NCBI GenBank assembly: GCA_001794825.1
Contig: MGLK01000042.1
Coordinates: 1 to 64,000 of the forward strand
Reading direction: 5' to 3'
Length of the DNA: 64,000 nt
Source: Caulobacterales bacterium RIFCSPHIGHO2_01_FULL_70_19
GTDB lineage: Bacteria; Pseudomonadota; Alphaproteobacteria; Caulobacterales; Caulobacteraceae
Of the stretch, positions 1-13,240 are shown one piece after another (position 1 is the stretch's first letter; each line of letters starts with the position of its first letter). The translations under genes and the position numbers were made by a program. Under the pieces are notes generated by a model. It was not told where the DNA came from, did not search any database, and saw nothing but the letters and a program-made list of their open reading frames with translations.

Positions 1-55
1 CAGGGGGAGGGGGACCATGCGAAGCATGGTGGAGGGGGCGGAGGCAGGCAAGCCG

Positions 56-385
56 TCAGCGCGCCTCTCCGCCCGGCGCCAGACGGAACAGCACCAGCCC
101 CGCCAGCACCAGCAGGGCGGCCAGCACCCGCAGCGGGCTCAGGTGCTCGCCGAGAAAGATCACGCCGACGATGAAGGCGCCCACCGCCCCGATGCCGGTC
201 CACACCACATAGGCGGTGCCCATCGGCAGGCTCTTCATGGCCAGCGACAGCAGGGCGAAGCTGACGCCCATGAAGGCCAGCGTCGCCACGCTGGGCCACA
301 GGCGGGTGAAGCCCGCCGACTGCTTCATGAAACCGGCCCAGACGATCTCGAACAGGCCGGCGATGATCAGATAGGTCCAGGCCAC
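56..385 (-). CDS. SMR-family transporter, Gdx/SugE-like (guanidinium exporter subtype)
   Basis: 4-TM ~109 aa protein MAWTYLIIAGLFEIVWAGFMKQSAGF...SLPMGTAYVVWTGIGAVGAF; GTG start at 385 preferred over the TTG at 403 because GAGGAGGG lies just upstream. Confidence 0.85.
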   Translation of the reverse strand: MAWTYLIIAGLFEIVWAGFMKQSAGFTRLWPSVATLAFMGVSFALLSLAMKSLPMGTAYVVWTGIGAVGAFIVGVIFLGEHLSPLRVLAALLVLAGLVLFRLAPGGEAR

Positions 386-468
386 GCGCGGCCCTCCTCG
401 CAAAGGGCCGGGCCGTCCCGGACTTGGCCCGCGCAGCGGGGCGAGGACGTGGCCTCGTCTTGCAGGGG

Positions 469-1449
469 CTATCTAGGGCGCCTTTTAGCCGGGTCAAGCG
501 TGGGAGCCCGGAGCGTCAGGATCACGATCTCAGGCGGCGCGCGGAACCGCACCGGCAGGATCGACACGCCCACCCCGCCGGTGACGAACAGCTTACGGCC
601 GCCTTCGTCATACAGGCCGCACGGCCAGCGGTACGATCCCGCCGACGGCAGGACGGGCCTGCCGAGTATCGGGAGGTTCACCTGGCCGCAGTGCGTGTGG
701 CCCGCGAGGGTCAGGGCGACGCGGTCCGGAACCTCAGCGAACGGATCGGGCCAGTGGCTTAGCACAATCACCGGCGCGTCATCGTCTGCGTGGGCCAGCG
801 TCTGCGGTACCGAGGTCGTCAGCCGCCGCGAATCCATATCGGCCAGCCCCCCGACCCAAAACGCTCCGCCCGGGCGCGCAACCCTGACCGCACGATTCTC
901 GAGCAAGACGACGTCCGCTCGGGCCAAGGCTGCCGCCGTCGCCCGGTCGTCGAACCAGGAGTCATGGTTGCCGAGCACCGCGAAGGTGCCCAGCGGGCTC
1001 TTCAGCGCCCGGAAGGCCTCGACGCCCTGCAGGACATCCGACCGCTCGGACGCCGCCCGCACGGCCGCCGGCTCGTGCCCGCCGGCGTAGTCGCCAAGCA
1101 GAACCACCACGTCCGGCCGCTCGGCGTTCATGCGGTCGACCAGGCCGCGGACCCTCGCCACGTCCATGTGCGGGGCGGCGACATGGGTGTCGGAGATGAT
1201 GCCGATGCGGAGTGGCGGCCCCTGCCATCGCGCGCTTTCTACCGCCACCTGCCGCACCTTGAGGGTGCTCGGCTCGATCAGGAACGCCCAGACGCCGAAG
1301 CACCACCCGACGGCGATGAGGGCGGCGAGGATTGCGGCAAGAAAAATCCGGCGGCTGCGCAGCAACCGCCGGATCAGAAGGACGAAGATGACCGGTCCGA
1401 CGACCGCCCCGATCCACGCAAGGACCAGAACGAGTTCCGGCCCCGCCAT
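469..1449 (-). CDS. metallophosphoesterase with N-terminal TM segments (YkuE-like)
   Basis: ISDTHV...LLGDYAGG...VLGNHDSW...LAGHTHCGQ motifs. Confidence 0.85.
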   Translation of the reverse strand: MAGPELVLVLAWIGAVVGPVIFVLLIRRLLRSRRIFLAAILAALIAVGWCFGVWAFLIEPSTLKVRQVAVESARWQGPPLRIGIISDTHVAAPHMDVARVRGLVDRMNAERPDVVVLLGDYAGGHEPAAVRAASERSDVLQGVEAFRALKSPLGTFAVLGNHDSWFDDRATAAALARADVVLLENRAVRVARPGGAFWVGGLADMDSRRLTTSVPQTLAHADDDAPVIVLSHWPDPFAEVPDRVALTLAGHTHCGQVNLPILGRPVLPSAGSYRWPCGLYDEGGRKLFVTGGVGVSILPVRFRAPPEIVILTLRAPTLDPAKRRPR

Positions 1450-1456
1450 GCCGGGA

Positions 1457-1726
1457 TCAGCCCGCCGCGACTTCCGCGGCCTTCTCGGCCAGGATGGTCA
1501 GGCCGGCCGGGGTGACGTCGGCGAAGCCGCCGTGCACCTCGAACTGGCGGCGCGAACCGCCGTCAATGACCGTCACCACGCCTTCGCGCAGGGCGGTCAT
1601 GAACGGGGCGTGGTCGGCCAGCACGCCGAAGTCGCCCTCGACGCCCGGGGCGTCGACCTGGTCCACGAGGCCCGAGAAGACCTCGCGTTCCGGGGCGACC
1701 AGCGAGAACTGCAGCTTTCCGGCCAT
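1457..1726 (-). CDS. atpC: F1F0 ATP synthase epsilon subunit
   Basis: LQFSLVAPEREVFSG..., position after atpD. Confidence 0.93.
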   Translation of the reverse strand: MAGKLQFSLVAPEREVFSGLVDQVDAPGVEGDFGVLADHAPFMTALREGVVTVIDGGSRRQFEVHGGFADVTPAGLTILAEKAAEVAAG

Positions 1727-1727
1727 C

Positions 1728-3314
<1,587 letters not shown>

Positions 3315-4193
3315 TCAGAGCGCTTCCGCGCCGGCGATGATCTCGATCAGTTCGGTGGTGATCTGGGCCTGGCGCTTGCGGTTGTACTGCAGGGTCAGGC
3401 TGTTGATCAGGTCGCCCGCGTTGCGCGTGGCGTTGTCCATGGCGCCCATCTGGGCCCCGAAGAAGCTGGCCTGGTTCTCGTACAGGGCGGCCAGCACCTG
3501 GGTGGTGATGTTGCGCGGCAGCAGGGTCTCGAGGATCTCCTCCTCGGACGGCTCGTAGTCGTAGACGGCGCCGTTCAGGTCGATGGGCGGCGCGTCGCCG
3601 TCGACGACCGCCGGGATCAGCTGCTTCGGCGTCGGCACCTGGGAGATGACCGACTGGAAGCGGCTGTAGAACAGGGTCACGACGTCGGCGTTGCCGGCCT
3701 CGAACTCCTCGGCGATCAGGGCCGCGACCGGCTCCGCCGCCGGCAGGCCGATGGTCTTGTGCTCCGACATCTCGAAGGTGCGGACGATGCGGTCGCCGTA
3801 GATGCGCGACAGGCCGTCGCGGACCTTGCGGCCCACGGCGACGATGCGGACGTCCTTGCCCTCGGCCAGCAGGGTCTTGATGCGCTCGCGCGCGGCCCGG
3901 ATGACGTTGGTGTTGAAGCCGCCGGCCAGACCCTTGTCGCCGGTGGCGACGACGATCAGGTGCTTCTGGTCCGAGCCCGTGCCGGCCAGCAGCTTCGGCG
4001 CCCCGTCGCCCGAGACGCCGGCCGCCAGGTTGGCGATCACGGCGGCCATCTTGCGGGCGTAGGGACGGGCGCTCTCGGCCTGCTCCTGGGCGCGCTTCAG
4101 CTTGGCCGCGGCGACCATGTTCAGGGCTTTCGTGATCTTCTGCGTGGACTTCACGCTTCCGATCCGATTGCGCATTTCCTTGAGGCTGGCCAT
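3315..4193 (-). CDS. atpG: F1F0 ATP synthase gamma subunit
   Basis: [24 protein letters not shown]...[29 protein letters not shown]. Confidence 0.97.
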   Translation of the reverse strand: MASLKEMRNRIGSVKSTQKITKALNMVAAAKLKRAQEQAESARPYARKMAAVIANLAAGVSGDGAPKLLAGTGSDQKHLIVVATGDKGLAGGFNTNVIRAARERIKTLLAEGKDVRIVAVGRKVRDGLSRIYGDRIVRTFEMSEHKTIGLPAAEPVAALIAEEFEAGNADVVTLFYSRFQSVISQVPTPKQLIPAVVDGDAPPIDLNGAVYDYEPSEEEILETLLPRNITTQVLAALYENQASFFGAQMGAMDNATRNAGDLINSLTLQYNRKRQAQITTELIEIIAGAEAL

Positions 4194-4225
4194 CCGGCGC
4201 TACTCTCTCGCTATCCGGTCCGGTC

Positions 4226-5827
<1,602 letters not shown>

Positions 5828-6382
5828 TTACGCGCGCTTGAGGGCGAACTTCATCTGGTCGAGCTTGGTCTTCAGCGAGGCGTCGAACAGCTTCGAGCCC
5901 ACCTTGACCTTGAGGCCGCCGAGGATCGACGGATCCACGCGGGTGGTCAGTTCAGGATCCTTGCCGAGCGCGGCGCGCAGGGCGGTCTGGATCGACTTCA
6001 GCTGCCCGGCGTCGAGCGGCTGGGCGGTGACCACCTCGGCGGCGACCACGCCGGTCTTCTTCGCATACAGCGCCTCGAAGCCGGCGATCACGCCGGGCAG
6101 GTCCCGGGCGCGGCCGTTCTGGCCGAGCAGGCCGAGGAAGTTGCGGGTGGTGCGGTGGAACTTCGCCGCGTCCGAGATGGCGACGAGCCCCTTCTGCTGG
6201 TCCTCGGCGGCGATCACCGGCGAGGTCGCCAGGCGGCGCAGGTCGGCGCTGTCGATCCAGGCCGCGCGCAGCGACTTCAGGTCCGCGCGCACGGCGTCCA
6301 GCGCGCCCGTCTCGTCAGCGAGGTCGAACAGCGCCTGTGCATAGCGCTCGCCGACTTCCGTCGTTCTGAAATCGTCAGCCAC
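5828..6382 (-). CDS. atpH: F1F0 ATP synthase delta subunit
   Basis: ERYAQALFDLADETGALDAV..., first gene of atpHAGDC order. Confidence 0.93.
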   Translation of the reverse strand: MADDFRTTEVGERYAQALFDLADETGALDAVRADLKSLRAAWIDSADLRRLATSPVIAAEDQQKGLVAISDAAKFHRTTRNFLGLLGQNGRARDLPGVIAGFEALYAKKTGVVAAEVVTAQPLDAGQLKSIQTALRAALGKDPELTTRVDPSILGGLKVKVGSKLFDASLKTKLDQMKFALKRA

Positions 6383-6649
6383 TTACAAGGTCCGCGCGGG
6401 TTAGCGTTCGGGTTAGGACCGGCGGCGGGTTCGCCCCGATCAAAGGCCTGAAATGCTTGAAGAAAGCACGCCGGGGACGCGCCTTGCGACGCGCCCTCGG
6501 CCTAAGCCGGGCGCCTGATAGCACCCGCGCCCCCAAACCGCAACCGAGGCAGCAGGCCGCACCGGGCCGCGACGTAACAGGATGTGAGGCGCGCCGCCGT
6601 CGCGGCCGCGGGCAAGGTGCGGCGGCCTTCGCCTGATGGAAACGCCGCC

Positions 6650-7510
6650 ATGCTCTTCGCCCGAACCCTCGCCCTCGCCGCCCTCTGCCTCGCCGCCGTC
6701 GCCGGACCCTCGGCGGCGGGCGAGCCCGGGGCGTTCCGGGCCATGAGCTACAACATCCGCGTGGACGTGCCCTCGGACAATCCGACCTGGGCCGAGCGAC
6801 GGCCGCACATGGCCGCCCAGATCGCCTTCGTGGATCCCGACATTCTCGGGGTGCAGGAGGCGCAGCCGCACATGGTCGACTACCTGGCGGAGCGACTGCC
6901 CGAGTACGACCGCTACGGCGTCGGCCGGGACGACGGCCGGGTGGGCGAGAGCGCCACGCTGTTCTGGAAGCGCGACCGGTTCGAACCGTTGCGGACCGGG
7001 ACCTTCTGGTGTTCGCCCACGCCGGAGGTCCCGTCGAAGGGCTGGGACGCGGCCTATCCCCGCACCGTCACCCGCGCGGTGCTGCGCGACCGGCGCGACG
7101 GTCGTCTGCTCGATGTGCGCAACACCCACTTCGACCACGTCGGCGCGGTCGCCCGAGAGCGCTGCGCCGCGCTCGTCGCGCAGATCGCCCCGGTGGAGAT
7201 CGACGGCGTCCGCGCCGCCGTGGTGCTGATGGGCGACTTCAACACCGGCCCGGGCACGCCGCCCTACGAAACGATCGTCGGCGCAGGCCTGACCGACGCC
7301 CGCGGCGTGAGTCCGGTGGTGTTCGGCCCCGCCGGCACCTTCAACGCCTTCGACATCGCCCGGGACAACGACGGCGTCGCCATCGACCACCTGTTCATCG
7401 GCCCCGGCCTCGCCGTCGAGCGGTTCGGGGTGCTCACCGATTCCTTCGGGGGACGCGTCATCTCCGACCACTTCCCGCTGGTCGCCGACCTCCGACCCGC
7501 CGCGCCCTGA
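6650..7510 (+). CDS. secreted endonuclease/exonuclease/phosphatase family protein
   Basis: signal peptide; MSYNIRVDVPSDNPTWAERRP...DILGVQEAQ...GDFNTGPGTPPY...SDHFPLVADL. Confidence 0.88.
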   Translation: MLFARTLALAALCLAAVAGPSAAGEPGAFRAMSYNIRVDVPSDNPTWAERRPHMAAQIAFVDPDILGVQEAQPHMVDYLAERLPEYDRYGVGRDDGRVGESATLFWKRDRFEPLRTGTFWCSPTPEVPSKGWDAAYPRTVTRAVLRDRRDGRLLDVRNTHFDHVGAVARERCAALVAQIAPVEIDGVRAAVVLMGDFNTGPGTPPYETIVGAGLTDARGVSPVVFGPAGTFNAFDIARDNDGVAIDHLFIGPGLAVERFGVLTDSFGGRVISDHFPLVADLRPAAP

Positions 7511-7531
7511 AGGCGGCCGGGTGCAGAAAAA

Positions 7532-7568
7532 GGAAGGGCGCCCGGCCGCGCGGGCCGGGCGCCCTTCC
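7532..7568. terminator. bidirectional terminator-like hairpin, 16-bp perfect stem
   Basis: GGAAGGGCGCCCGGCC-gcgcg-GGCCGGGCGCCCTTCC between convergent genes. Confidence 0.8.
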
Positions 7569-7580
7569 CTCAGTCAGGCG

Positions 7581-7790
7581 TCAGTGGCCGCCGTGGTCGG
7601 CGCAGTGCCCGGCGCAGTCGCCGATGCACTCGACGCACGCCTTGCAGCACTCGACGCAGGCGTCGCAGCATGCCGCGAGCAGATCGCAGCAGCTGTGGGC
7701 CAGCTGGGCCAGGGCGGCCGGTTCGGCCGCAAGGGCGGCGCCGCCGGACATGGTCAGGGCCAGCGCGGCCAGGGTGAGAACGCGTTTCAT
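7581..7790 (-). CDS. small secreted cysteine-rich protein (candidate thiol metal-binding protein)
   Basis: signal peptide then AHSCCDLLAACCDACVECCKACVECIGDCAGHCADHGGH; 11 Cys. Confidence 0.75.
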   Translation of the reverse strand: MKRVLTLAALALTMSGGAALAAEPAALAQLAHSCCDLLAACCDACVECCKACVECIGDCAGHCADHGGH

Positions 7791-7841
7791 CTCAGTCTCC
7801 GTTGTTCAGGATTGAATGGTTTGCAGGCTTTGCAGACGCAT

Positions 7842-8144
7842 TCAGCCCCGGGGCGGAGGCGGTTCGGGTCCGAGGGAACGGCCGGCGATCCGGTCATCGG
7901 CCGGTCGCGGAACGGCGGGCTTTGCGGCCGGGGGAGCGGGCTCCGCGGACGGGACCGGCGCCGGCGGGCAGACCGTGCGCGTCACGCAGACCTGGATGCA
8001 GGCGGGGGAGGTCTTCTCGGACTTCTCCGGGGCGCAGTCGGCCGGCGCCGGATGATGCGCCGGAGCGCTCATGGCGATCGCCGGCGCGCCCAGCATCAGG
8101 ATGCCGAGCGTCAGGATCAGGGAGAGGAGCCGGCGAACGTGCAT
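7842..8144 (-). CDS. small secreted Cys/His/Pro-rich hypothetical protein
   Basis: signal peptide, AHHPAPADCAPEKSEKTSPACIQVCVTRTVCPP; same strand, directly upstream of the Cys-rich ORF. Confidence 0.65.
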   Translation of the reverse strand: MHVRRLLSLILTLGILMLGAPAIAMSAPAHHPAPADCAPEKSEKTSPACIQVCVTRTVCPPAPVPSAEPAPPAAKPAVPRPADDRIAGRSLGPEPPPPRG

Positions 8145-8330
8145 GCGGCGCTTCAGCGGTGACGGACGCTGCAGCCTGAACCTCCGCCGGCGGAACCGCT
8201 ACAGGAAACGAGGCCCGCCGGCTGCGGCATTTTCCCGCTCCCCGCGACCGGCCGCGACCTTCGTGCATTGCCGCAACCGCAACCGGCGCCGTATCACGCG
8301 CATTCCAGACCGGATCTCCAGGACCCGAAC

Positions 8331-9173
8331 ATGTTCGACAGCCTCATCGCCCTCTTTTCCGACCCGGCCGCCTGGGCGGCCCTGGTCACCCTGGTGGTGA
8401 TGGAGGTCGTGCTCGGCATCGACAACCTGGTCTTCATCTCGATCCTGTCGAACAAGCTGCCCCCCGAGCAACGCCAGCGGACGCGCCGGATCGGCATCGG
8501 CCTGGCCCTGATCATGCGCCTCGCCCTGCTGATGACCATCGGCTGGATCGTCGGCCTGACCGCGCCGGTCTTCGATCTCGGCCTCGTCGGCCCGGCGGGA
8601 TCGCACGGCGAGCCCACCTTCGAGACCGCCTTCAGCTGGCGCGACCTGATCCTCATCGCCGGCGGCCTGTTCCTGGTGTGGAAGGCGACCAAGGAGATCC
8701 ACCACACGGTCGACCCCAAGCCGACCCATGACGTGCTGGACGCGAAGCATGCCGTCATCAACAACATGGGCGCGGCCATCTTCCAGATCATCCTGCTGGA
8801 CCTGGTGTTCTCGATCGACTCGATCCTGACCGCGGTGGGCATGACCGATCACATCCCGATCATGGTCGTGGCCGTGATCGCCGCCGTCACCGTCATGCTG
8901 CTGGCCGCCGACCCGCTGGCCAACTTCATCGAGAAGAACCCGACCGTGGTGATGCTGGCGCTCGGCTTCCTGCTGATGATCGGCGCCGTGCTCATCGCCG
9001 ACGGCTTCGGCGTCCACGTGCCCAAGGGCTACATCTACGCCGCCATGGCCTTCTCGGCGCTGGTCGAGGCCCTGAACATGTGGGGCCGCGCCGGGGCCGA
9101 GAGGAAGGCCCGCGCGGAAGAGGCCCGGCAGGCGGAGCTCAATCGTCGCGAGACCGCCGAACCCGGGGTCTGA
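8331..9173 (+). CDS. TerC-family integral membrane protein
   Basis: [19 protein letters not shown]...[24 protein letters not shown]. Confidence 0.92.
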   Translation: MFDSLIALFSDPAAWAALVTLVVMEVVLGIDNLVFISILSNKLPPEQRQRTRRIGIGLALIMRLALLMTIGWIVGLTAPVFDLGLVGPAGSHGEPTFETAFSWRDLILIAGGLFLVWKATKEIHHTVDPKPTHDVLDAKHAVINNMGAAIFQIILLDLVFSIDSILTAVGMTDHIPIMVVAVIAAVTVMLLAADPLANFIEKNPTVVMLALGFLLMIGAVLIADGFGVHVPKGYIYAAMAFSALVEALNMWGRAGAERKARAEEARQAELNRRETAEPGV

Positions 9174-9174
9174 C

Positions 9175-9948
9175 TTGAGCTGGCTCGCCCTCCTCGCGAG
9201 CCTGTTGCTGGCCGGGCCGCCGGGGCCGTCGGCGTCGGCGATCCCGGTCGTGCCGGTCTATGGCTACGAGGTGGTGCGGGTGTGGCCGCATGACCGGAAC
9301 GCCTTCACCCAGGGACTCGCCTGGCGGGACGGCGAACTGCTCGAGAGCACCGGCCGTTATCCGTCGACGGTCCGCCGCGTCCGGCTGGAGGACGGCGTCG
9401 TGCTGCAGCGGCAGGAGCTCGGGTCCGCGCTGTTCGGCGAGGGTCTGAACGAGATCGACGGCCGCGTGTTCACCCTCACCTGGCGGAGCGGCAGGGGCTT
9501 CGTCTGGGACGCCGGGAATCTCGCGCCGCTGGGCGAGTTCGCCTACGCGGGAGAGGGATGGGGTCTGGCGGATGACGGGCGTCGACTGATCCTCTCCGAC
9601 GGCACGCCGGTTCTCCGCTTTCTCGATCCCGGCACCTTCGCCGAGACCGGGCGGGTCGACGTCACCCTCGACGGCCGTCCCCTCGCGCGCATCAACGAGC
9701 TGGAGTGGATCGAGGGAGAGGTGTTCGCCAACGTCTGGCAGACGGATGTGCTGGTGCGCATCGATCCCGCGACGGGCGAGGTCAGCGGAATCGTCGATCT
9801 CTCCGGCCTGCTGTCGGATCGCAGCGGGATGGACCCGACCGACGACGTCCTGAACGGCATCGCCTGGGATCCGGACGGGCGGCGCCTGTTCGTCACCGGC
9901 AAGAATTGGCCCTCGCTCTTCGAGATCCGCCTGACCGGCCCGCGCTGA
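9175..9948 (+). CDS. glutaminyl-peptide cyclotransferase (glutamine cyclotransferase family)
   Basis: [24 protein letters not shown]...[29 protein letters not shown] start. Confidence 0.88.
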   Translation: MSWLALLASLLLAGPPGPSASAIPVVPVYGYEVVRVWPHDRNAFTQGLAWRDGELLESTGRYPSTVRRVRLEDGVVLQRQELGSALFGEGLNEIDGRVFTLTWRSGRGFVWDAGNLAPLGEFAYAGEGWGLADDGRRLILSDGTPVLRFLDPGTFAETGRVDVTLDGRPLARINELEWIEGEVFANVWQTDVLVRIDPATGEVSGIVDLSGLLSDRSGMDPTDDVLNGIAWDPDGRRLFVTGKNWPSLFEIRLTGPR

Positions 9949-10068
9949 ACCTCCGGCCGGAGCGCGGGTTAAAACGTTTGAGCCGTGAGGTTCCCTCGTG
10001 TAACCGGCAGCGCAACCATACGAATCCGGCCCTGCGCCGGCGCAGGGGAAGCCCCCGCGGAGACGCCC

Positions 10069-10602
10069 TTGACCCAGTCGCAATATCCTTCGTCCTTCGA
10101 CTACCCGGCGCTGCTGGCTTCCGGCCGCGGAGAGCTGTTCGGACCCGGCAATCCCCAGCTGCCGGCCCCGCCGATGCTGATGTTCGACCGCATCGTGCAG
10201 ATCAACGCCGACGGCGGCGCCCACGGAAAGGGCTATGTCGAGGCCGAACTCGACATCCACCCGGACCTCTGGTTCTTCCAGTGCCACTTCATCGGCGATC
10301 CGGTGATGCCGGGCTGCCTCGGCCTCGACGCCATGTGGCAGCTGGTCGGCTTCTATCTCGGCTGGATCGGCGGCCAGGGCCGCGGCCGGGCGCTCGGCGT
10401 CGGCGACGTCAAGTTCACCGGTCAGGTCACTCCCGACATCAAGCGGGTGGTCTACAAGATCGACCTCAAGCGGGTCATCAACCGCAAGCTGGTCATGGGC
10501 ATCGCCGACGGGGTGCTCGAGGCCGACGGCGAGATCATCTACCGGTGCGACGACATGCGGGTCGGCCTGTTCGGCGGAAACACGGAACCGGCGGGCGGCT
10601 GA
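10069..10602 (+). CDS. fabA: 3-hydroxyacyl-ACP dehydratase/isomerase FabA
   Basis: [10 protein letters not shown]...[30 protein letters not shown] start inferred, upstream ORF extension unlikely. Confidence 0.95.
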   Translation: MTQSQYPSSFDYPALLASGRGELFGPGNPQLPAPPMLMFDRIVQINADGGAHGKGYVEAELDIHPDLWFFQCHFIGDPVMPGCLGLDAMWQLVGFYLGWIGGQGRGRALGVGDVKFTGQVTPDIKRVVYKIDLKRVINRKLVMGIADGVLEADGEIIYRCDDMRVGLFGGNTEPAGG

Positions 10603-10661
10603 ATCCCTCTAACGGAAGCCGCGGGCAGGGCGGCGCGACGAGAGTAGTGGAAGGACAATTC

Positions 10662-11891
10662 ATGCGGCGTGTGGTCGTCACCGGACTGGGCATCGTCTCC
10701 TCGATCGGCACGGGGCAGGACGAGGTCGCGGCCTCCCTGCGCGAGGCGCGCTCGGGCGTGAAGCACGCCGCCGACCACGCCGCCCACGGCTTCCGCTCGC
10801 AGGTCTGGGCCCCGCCGTCGCTGGGCCACACGGCCGAGGACTGGGCTCCGCACGTCGACCGCCGCGCCGCCCGCTTCCTCGCCAACGGCACCGCCTGGGG
10901 CCACATCGCCTTCGAGGAGGCCCTGAAGGACTCCGGCCTGACGCCCGACGAGATCAAGGACGAGCGCATCGGCCTGATCGTCGGCGAGGGCGGCCCCTCG
11001 ACCCAGGTGATCCTGCAGGCGGCCCAGACCACGATCGAGAAGGGCTCGCCCAAGCGCATCGGCCCGTTCGCCGTGCCCAAGGCCATGGCCTCCGGCCCCT
11101 CGGCCGTGCTGGCCACCTGGTTCGAGCTCAAGGGCATCAACTATTCGATCAGCTCGGCCTGCGCGACCAGCGCCCACTGCATCGGCGCGGCCGCCGAACA
11201 GATCGCCTGGGGCAAGCAGGACGTGGTCTTCGCCGGCGGCTGCGAGGACATCGACTGGTCGATGTCCAACATGTTCGACGCCATGGGCGCCATGTCCTCG
11301 AACTTCAACGACACGCCGGCGAAGGCCAGCCGCGCCTACGACAAGGACCGCGACGGCTTCGTCATCGCCGGGGGCGCCGGCATCGTGGTGCTCGAGGAGT
11401 ACGAGCGGGCGAAGGCGCGCGGCGCGACCATCTACGCCGAGGTCACCGGCTACGGCGCGAACTCCGACGGCTACGACATGGTCGCCCCCTCGGGCGAGGG
11501 CGCCGAGCGCTGCATGCGCATCGCCCTGGAGATGGCCGGCAATCCGAAGATCGACTATCTGAACCCGCACGGCACCTCGACCCCGGTCGGCGACTCCAAG
11601 GAGATGGGCGCGGTGCGCAACGTCTTCGGCGACGCCCTGCCGATGATCTCCTCGACCAAGTCGCTGACCGGCCACAGCCTCGGCGCCGCGGGGGCGCAGG
11701 AGGCGATCTACTGCCTGCTGATGATGAAGCACGGCTTCGCCGCCGAGAGCGCCCACATCGAAAACCTCGACCCCGAGTTCGAGGGCATGCCGATCCTGCG
11801 CGAACGCCACGACGGCGAGCTGACCCACGTCATGTCCAACAGCTTCGGCTTCGGCGGCACCAACGGCACGCTGATCCTGTCGAAGGTCTGA
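10662..11891 (+). CDS. fabB: beta-ketoacyl-ACP synthase I
   Basis: [15 protein letters not shown]...[12 protein letters not shown]...[11 protein letters not shown]; downstream of fabA. Confidence 0.95.
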   Translation: MRRVVVTGLGIVSSIGTGQDEVAASLREARSGVKHAADHAAHGFRSQVWAPPSLGHTAEDWAPHVDRRAARFLANGTAWGHIAFEEALKDSGLTPDEIKDERIGLIVGEGGPSTQVILQAAQTTIEKGSPKRIGPFAVPKAMASGPSAVLATWFELKGINYSISSACATSAHCIGAAAEQIAWGKQDVVFAGGCEDIDWSMSNMFDAMGAMSSNFNDTPAKASRAYDKDRDGFVIAGGAGIVVLEEYERAKARGATIYAEVTGYGANSDGYDMVAPSGEGAERCMRIALEMAGNPKIDYLNPHGTSTPVGDSKEMGAVRNVFGDALPMISSTKSLTGHSLGAAGAQEAIYCLLMMKHGFAAESAHIENLDPEFEGMPILRERHDGELTHVMSNSFGFGGTNGTLILSKV

Positions 11892-11944
11892 ACCGCAACA
11901 CGCCCGGCGCGCTATAGTCGGCTCCCCGACACACGGAGCCGCTC

Positions 11945-13237
11945 CTGAGCCCTGATCCCTACATCCTCTTCCTGCTCGGCCTCGGCGGGGTGGTGCTGCT
12001 GGTGTCGTGGGCGCCGGTCGGCCTGAAGCGCCTGCCGCTGACCCTGGCCATCCTCTGCGTGGCGCTGGGCGTGCTGGTCTTCTCCAGCGGCCTCATGGCC
12101 TTCGATCCCGACCCGCGCACCTGGGACACCGCCACCGAGCGGCTGACCGAGCTGGTGGTGATCATCAGCCTGATGGGGGCCGGGCTGAAGATCGACCGGC
12201 CGCCCGGCTGGCGCGCCTGGTCGACGACCTGGCGGCTGCTGATCGTGGCCATGCCCCTGACCATCGCCGCCACCGCCTGGCTGGGCTGGGCCGGGCTGGG
12301 CTTCAGCCTCGCCATGGCCCTGCTGTTCGGCGCCTCCATGGCCCCGACCGACCCGGTGCTCGCCTCGGACGTCCAGGTCGGCCCGCCGCGCTCCGGCGAC
12401 GAGGACGAGGTGCGCTTCGGCCTGACCTCCGAGGCGGGGCTGAACGACGCGCTCGCGTTTCCCTTCGTCCACCTGGCCATCCTCGCCGCCGCCGGCGGGC
12501 TGGCGACCCAGGGCGGGCTGCTCGACTGGCTCGCCGTCAAGGTCGGCTGGAAGCTGCTCGCGGGTCTGGGCGCGGGCGTGCTGGTCGGCAAGGCGCTCGG
12601 CCTCATGCTGTTCCGCGGGCCGCGGGGGCTGTCCCGGCTCGGGGACGGCCTGATCGCCCTGGCGGCCACGCTGATCGCCTACGCCGTGGCCGAGCTGGCG
12701 CACGGCTACGGCTTCCTCGCCGTCTTCGTCTGCGCCGTGATGATCCGCGACTCCGAGCGCGACCACGAATTTCACCAGGAGATGCACGACTTCTCCGACC
12801 AGATCGAGCGGCTGCTGATGATGCTTCTGCTCGTGCTGTTCGGCGGGGCGCTGGCCAACGGCCTGCTCGCCAGCCTGACCTGGATCGACGCCCTCGTCGG
12901 TCTCGCCGTGGTCTTTGTGGTGCGGCCCGTCGCCGGCCTGCTCTCCATGATCGGCTCCGCCCAGCCGCTGCGCGAGCGCCTGCTGCTGGCCTTCCTCGGC
13001 ATCCGCGGCGTCGGGTCGGTCTACTATCTCGCCTACGGCATCAACCACGGCGCGTTCGGGAACAGCGAGCGCCTCTGGGCCGTCGTCGGCTTCATCATCC
13101 TGCTGTCCACCGTCGTCCACGGTGTGACCGCCGCGCCGCTGATGGAGCGGCTGACCCGCCGCCGCGAGACGACCCCCGCGGCCTTCCCCGAGGGCGCCGC
13201 CCCTGCTAACCCTCCCGGCTCGAAGGACGGAGACTGA
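11945..13237 (+). CDS. cation:proton antiporter (CPA1-type)
   Basis: polytopic; LVVIISLMGAGLKIDRP...GASMAPTDPVLASDVQVG...SEAGLNDALAFPFV; possible CTG start at 11945, ATG/GTG-only ORF starts at 11990. Confidence 0.8.
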   Translation: MSPDPYILFLLGLGGVVLLVSWAPVGLKRLPLTLAILCVALGVLVFSSGLMAFDPDPRTWDTATERLTELVVIISLMGAGLKIDRPPGWRAWSTTWRLLIVAMPLTIAATAWLGWAGLGFSLAMALLFGASMAPTDPVLASDVQVGPPRSGDEDEVRFGLTSEAGLNDALAFPFVHLAILAAAGGLATQGGLLDWLAVKVGWKLLAGLGAGVLVGKALGLMLFRGPRGLSRLGDGLIALAATLIAYAVAELAHGYGFLAVFVCAVMIRDSERDHEFHQEMHDFSDQIERLLMMLLLVLFGGALANGLLASLTWIDALVGLAVVFVVRPVAGLLSMIGSAQPLRERLLLAFLGIRGVGSVYYLAYGINHGAFGNSERLWAVVGFIILLSTVVHGVTAAPLMERLTRRRETTPAAFPEGAAPANPPGSKDGD

Positions 13238-13240
13238 ACC

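Noticed and set aside
386-480. Possible guanidine riboswitch upstream of the Gdx/SugE-like gene
   Set aside because: GC-rich hairpins are present, but I could not match the ykkC-I conserved core, paired ACGR loops of type II, or the type III sequence; an Rfam/Infernal scan would decide.
9972-9979. AAACGTTT palindrome upstream of fabA
   Set aside because: Only 8 bp; too short to claim a regulator site without comparative data.
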